Positions 7,130-9,041 of a stretch of 9,041 nt of DNA are shown piece by piece. This stretch comes from an uncultured Eubacteriales bacterium (GTDB taxonomy: Bacteria; Bacillota; Clostridia; Monoglobales; Monoglobaceae). The first letter of the stretch is position 1. The number at the start of each line of letters is the position of its first letter. The notes below the pieces were generated by a model. The model was not told the DNA's origin, made no database searches, and saw nothing but the letters and a program-made list of their open reading frames with translations. The stretch covers positions 1-9,041 of the forward strand of contig CATVQN010000030.1 in the NCBI GenBank assembly GCA_958346135.1, written 5' to 3'. The position numbers were made by a program, and so were the translations under genes.

Positions 7130-7394
7130 CCCCATTTCCCCTCTGCATCTTTATAGTAAAGGATTTTCTCAATATTTTCTGAAATCTCAAGATTCATTGC
7201 GGCTTTTTCAAGTTTATATCAGGTTATAACTTCATCCATCCACGTTTACCTTATCAGAAACAAACGTAATTGTCAATATTGGAATCTATCACTAAAGAAT
7301 ACCTGCAAAACGAGAATAGGAAGAAAATTTCCAACACAACTGGCATAAAGGAAACAAGCACACAATATATTTGTATAAATGAAGTACCATTCTG

Positions 7395-7400
7395 AGGAGG
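7395..7400 (+). promoter_or_regulatory. Ribosome binding site deciding the spoIVA start
   Basis: AGGAGG lies directly against the ATG at 7401, too close for initiation, but 6 bases before the ATG at 7407. The start is therefore 7407, giving the N-terminus MDSYNNIYRDIA, which also lines up with the short N-terminus of other SpoIVA proteins. Confidence 0.8.
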
Positions 7401-7406
7401 ATGATT

Positions 7407-8651
7407 ATGGATAGCTACAATAATATCTACCGGGATATCGCCAACCGGACCCAGGGCGATATTTACATCGGGGTCGTAGGTCCGGTTCGAACCGGAAAAT
7501 CCACCTTTATCAAAAAATTCATGGATATGGTGGTCATTCCGAGGATGGACAACGACTTCAAACGCTCTCGCGCTATGGACGAACTTCCCCAAAGCGCCGC
7601 AGGAAAAACAATCATGACAACCGAGCCTAAATTCATTCCTAATGAAGCTGTGGAAATTTCAATTGGAGATTCCGCCAGCTTTAAAGTTCGGATGATTGAC
7701 TGTGTGGGCTATATCGTAGACGGTGCAAAAGGCTATATTGAGGACGAGATGCCGAGAATGGTGATGAGTCCCTGGTCCCAAGAGCCGATTCCTTTTGCGG
7801 AAGCAGCCGAAATCGGCACGCGAAAGGTCATTGCCGAGCACTCCACAGTAGGAATTGTCATTACCACCGACGGCAGCATTACCGATATTAACCGAAGTGA
7901 CTATATTAACGCCGAAGAACGGGTTATTCGGGAATTACAGGAACTCAGCAAACCCTTTATCGTGGTCATGAACTGCGTCAATCCCGGTGCGCCGCAAACC
8001 CAAGACTACTGCCAGACCATCCGAGATAAATTCAACGTTACCGTAGTTCCTCTAAACTGCATGGAAATGACCGAACAGGACATTAACAAAGTCATGGAGC
8101 AAATTCTCTATGAGTTTCCACTAAAAGAAGTAGGCATTCGGATTCCGCAGTGGATTCTGTCTTTAGACGAGGGGCATCCGTTAAAAGCCGGGATTCAAGA
8201 GACTGTCTTTGGCACCGCTGAAAATATTCGGAAAATCTCTGACGTTATGCGATTTCCAAGCGTGCTTTCGGACTGCGAATATATCGAAAATGCCCAGGTA
8301 GCCAAAATGGATGCCGGAGAAGGTGTAGCAGAAATATGTATCAATGTCCCGGAGCGGCTGTTCTACCAAACTGTCCGGGAACAGACCGGATTTGCCATCG
8401 ACGATAAACAGGAGATGCTTCGTTTGATGCGGGAACTCTCCTCCATGAAGAAAGAATACGACAAAATCTCTTCCGCTCTGCAGGAGGTGAAACAAAAAGG
8501 CTACGGTATTGTAACACCGTCTCTGGATGAACTCACCTTGGAAGAGCCGGAGATTGTAAAGCAAGGCAGCCGGTTCGGTGTTCGCCTCAAGGCAAGTGCT
8601 CCGTCTATCCATATAATGTGTAACAAACCCAAGTCTTTGGAAGCCGCATAA
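7407..8651 (+). CDS. spoIVA: SpoIVA, spore coat morphogenetic ATPase, C-terminally truncated
   Basis: 414 residues; B. subtilis SpoIVA has 492. SpoIVA is made in the mother cell, binds the forespore surface through SpoVM and polymerises with ATP hydrolysis to form the base of the coat. Walker A GPVRTGKS (25-32), the DELPQSAAGKTIMTTEPKF region (58-76) with the sensor threonines, the Walker B DCVGY (98-102), EAAEIGTRKVI (132-142) and TTDGS (153-157) are intact. The middle and C-terminal region is recognisable through GSRFGVRLKASAPSIHI (387-403). After residue ~403 similarity stops and an unrelated MCNKPKSLEAA closes the frame; the ~80 residues that normally follow (C-terminal polymerisation/SpoVM-contact region) are absent in all three frames. 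The gene is either a 3' truncated pseudogene or a divergent short form. No convincing sigma-E promoter was found in the 270 bases upstream, though CACACAAT (7359-7366) resembles its -10. Confidence 0.88.
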   Translation: MDSYNNIYRDIANRTQGDIYIGVVGPVRTGKSTFIKKFMDMVVIPRMDNDFKRSRAMDELPQSAAGKTIMTTEPKFIPNEAVEISIGDSASFKVRMIDCVGYIVDGAKGYIEDEMPRMVMSPWSQEPIPFAEAAEIGTRKVIAEHSTVGIVITTDGSITDINRSDYINAEERVIRELQELSKPFIVVMNCVNPGAPQTQDYCQTIRDKFNVTVVPLNCMEMTEQDINKVMEQILYEFPLKEVGIRIPQWILSLDEGHPLKAGIQETVFGTAENIRKISDVMRFPSVLSDCEYIENAQVAKMDAGEGVAEICINVPERLFYQTVREQTGFAIDDKQEMLRLMRELSSMKKEYDKISSALQEVKQKGYGIVTPSLDELTLEEPEIVKQGSRFGVRLKASAPSIHIMCNKPKSLEAA

Positions 8652-8665
8652 AATGGGGATTTTGG

Positions 8666-8698
8666 AAAAGCACAGAGTTTTTTAGGCTCTGTGCTTTT
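8666..8698. terminator. Bidirectional intrinsic terminator between convergent genes
   Basis: Perfect 12-bp inverted repeat AAAAGCACAGAG (8666-8677) and CTCTGTGCTTTT (8687-8698) around a 9-base loop. The right arm ends in four T on the plus strand and the left arm does the same on the minus strand. It lies 14 bases after the spoIVA stop and 7 bases after the stop of the minus-strand zinc-ribbon gene, so it can end both transcripts. Confidence 0.85.
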
Positions 8699-8705
8699 AT
8701 GTTGC

Positions 8706-9041
8706 TCAATCTTCTTCTGAATAGTCACAGTTTGAACATTCCCAAAGGTCTCCGTCCCAATGTAGACAACCACCACATTCAGGGCAAGGACGAATTTCTT
8801 CGTCATCGTCTTCCAATTCACCGGAGCAATATGGACAATGAGAATATTCTGATTCATCATAAACTTTATCGCACCAAGGACACATTTGCATATCATTCAC
8901 CTCCTTATGTGTATCGGTTTTAATTTGGATTTCAGCATTATCTATGTCTTCATTAAATGCATTTTTAATTTTTTTATCAAGTTTCTTATTTTCTTTAATT
9001 TTAAAAAATTCAGATTGCGCATATTTAATGCCCTTATATGC
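8706..9041 (-). CDS. Unidentified protein ending in two zinc ribbons, partial (runs off right edge)
   Basis: The frame is open from the window edge to the stop at 8706: at least 111 residues. The first ~50 visible residues are hydrophilic, rich in Lys, Asn, Ile, Asp and Glu (for example KIKENKKLDKKIKNAF). Then comes a cysteine-rich end. Counting from the internal ATG at 8891 (61 residues), CPWC (4-7) pairs with CPYC (19-22), and CPEC (36-39) with CSNC (52-55), joined by an acidic linker (ELEDDDEE); this is two rubredoxin/zinc-ribbon-like knuckles. A full Shine-Dalgarno sequence stands 8 bases before 8891, so the ribbons may be a separate small gene, a second product of a longer gene, or simply its C-terminal domain. 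Upstream of 8906 the DNA is about 24% G+C by hand count, unlike the rest of the window. I do not recognise the family; a role in nucleic-acid or protein binding is only suggested by the ribbons. Confidence 0.7.
   Translation of the reverse strand, partial: AYKGIKYAQSEFFKIKENKKLDKKIKNAFNEDIDNAEIQIKTDTHKEVNDMQMCPWCDKVYDESEYSHCPYCSGELEDDDEEIRPCPECGGCLHWDGDLWECSNCDYSEED
8891..8906 (-). promoter_or_regulatory. Perfect Shine-Dalgarno sequence and ATG inside the zinc-ribbon ORF
   Basis: On the minus strand AAGGAGGTGA (8897-8906) matches the anti-Shine-Dalgarno end of 16S rRNA over ten bases. AGGAGG is followed by 8 bases and then the ATG at 8891. The surrounding frame stays open through it (codons AAG GAG GTG AAT GAT ATG), so it is either the true start of a 61-residue gene or an internal initiation site. 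A GTG at 8898-8900 overlaps the motif and is unlikely to be used. Confidence 0.7.

Noticed and set aside
7343..7380. Possible sigma-E promoter of spoIVA (GCATAAA, CACACAAT, TATAAAT)
   Set aside because: The elements resemble pieces of the consensus, but no pair has the required 14-15 base spacing, so no promoter is called.
8615..8623. AATGTGTAA at the spoIVA breakpoint also occurs at positions 1-9
   Set aside because: Nine bases are too few for an attachment site or target duplication; the left copy lies inside the dnaE start codons, and a chance match in 9 kb is plausible.
8501..8896. 131-codon minus-strand frame spanning the spoIVA end and the zinc-ribbon gene
   Set aside because: It runs antisense through conserved spoIVA codons and through the terminator hairpin, and is out of frame with the cysteine-rich protein.
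1..9041. CRISPR arrays, tRNA or rRNA genes, riboswitches, insertion-sequence ends
   Set aside because: No regularly spaced repeats, cloverleaf-like sequences, long leader folds or transposase-like frames were seen on either strand.

Overview
The window reads as chromosomal DNA of a spore-forming member of the Clostridia, most like a Lachnospiraceae or other Eubacteriales species. The grounds are the gene order hprK - PHP phosphatase - murB - rapZ - yvcK/glmR - whiA - dnaE, strong AGGAGG-type ribosome binding sites, a four-cysteine L28 protein, a PF06541-type membrane protein and a sporulation ATPase (SpoIVA). Base composition is roughly balanced over most of the window and becomes very AT-rich only in the last ~135 bases. 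The assignment rests on synteny and recognised protein motifs, not on a database search.

Positions 1-5652 (minus strand) hold one compact operon, read from right to left. A good sigma-A-type promoter (TTGCAA-N17-TATAAT) precedes hprK. Then come a PHP-domain phosphatase, murB, rapZ, yvcK/glmR and whiA, with gaps of 11-40 bases and no internal terminator. The first five codons of what looks like dnaE lie at the left edge. The operon links carbon sensing (HPr kinase/phosphorylase) with supply of cell-wall precursor (MurB; GlmR/YvcK and RapZ, both tied to the GlmS/UDP-GlcNAc node) and with division/chromosome functions (WhiA, DNA polymerase III alpha).

Positions 5653-6236 hold the divergent promoter region and rpmB (ribosomal protein L28) on the plus strand, with a near-consensus promoter behind phased A/T tracts and a 14-bp terminator hairpin. 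That hairpin can also stop the convergent gene at 6269-7129, a five-helix membrane protein of the misnamed 'putative ABC transporter permease' family with a long charged cytoplasmic tail.

Positions 7407-8651 (plus strand) encode SpoIVA, the spore-coat morphogenetic ATPase. It is clearly homologous through residue ~403 and then ends in an 11-residue unrelated tail, so about 80 C-terminal residues are missing. Directly beyond are a 12-bp bidirectional terminator and, convergent on the minus strand, an ORF that runs off the right edge and ends in two CxxC zinc ribbons. This ORF has a perfect internal Shine-Dalgarno sequence just ahead of the ribbons, and its upstream part is only about 24% G+C. 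The junction near 8613-8616 looks like the boundary between conserved chromosome and accessory DNA, and is the most interesting part of the window.
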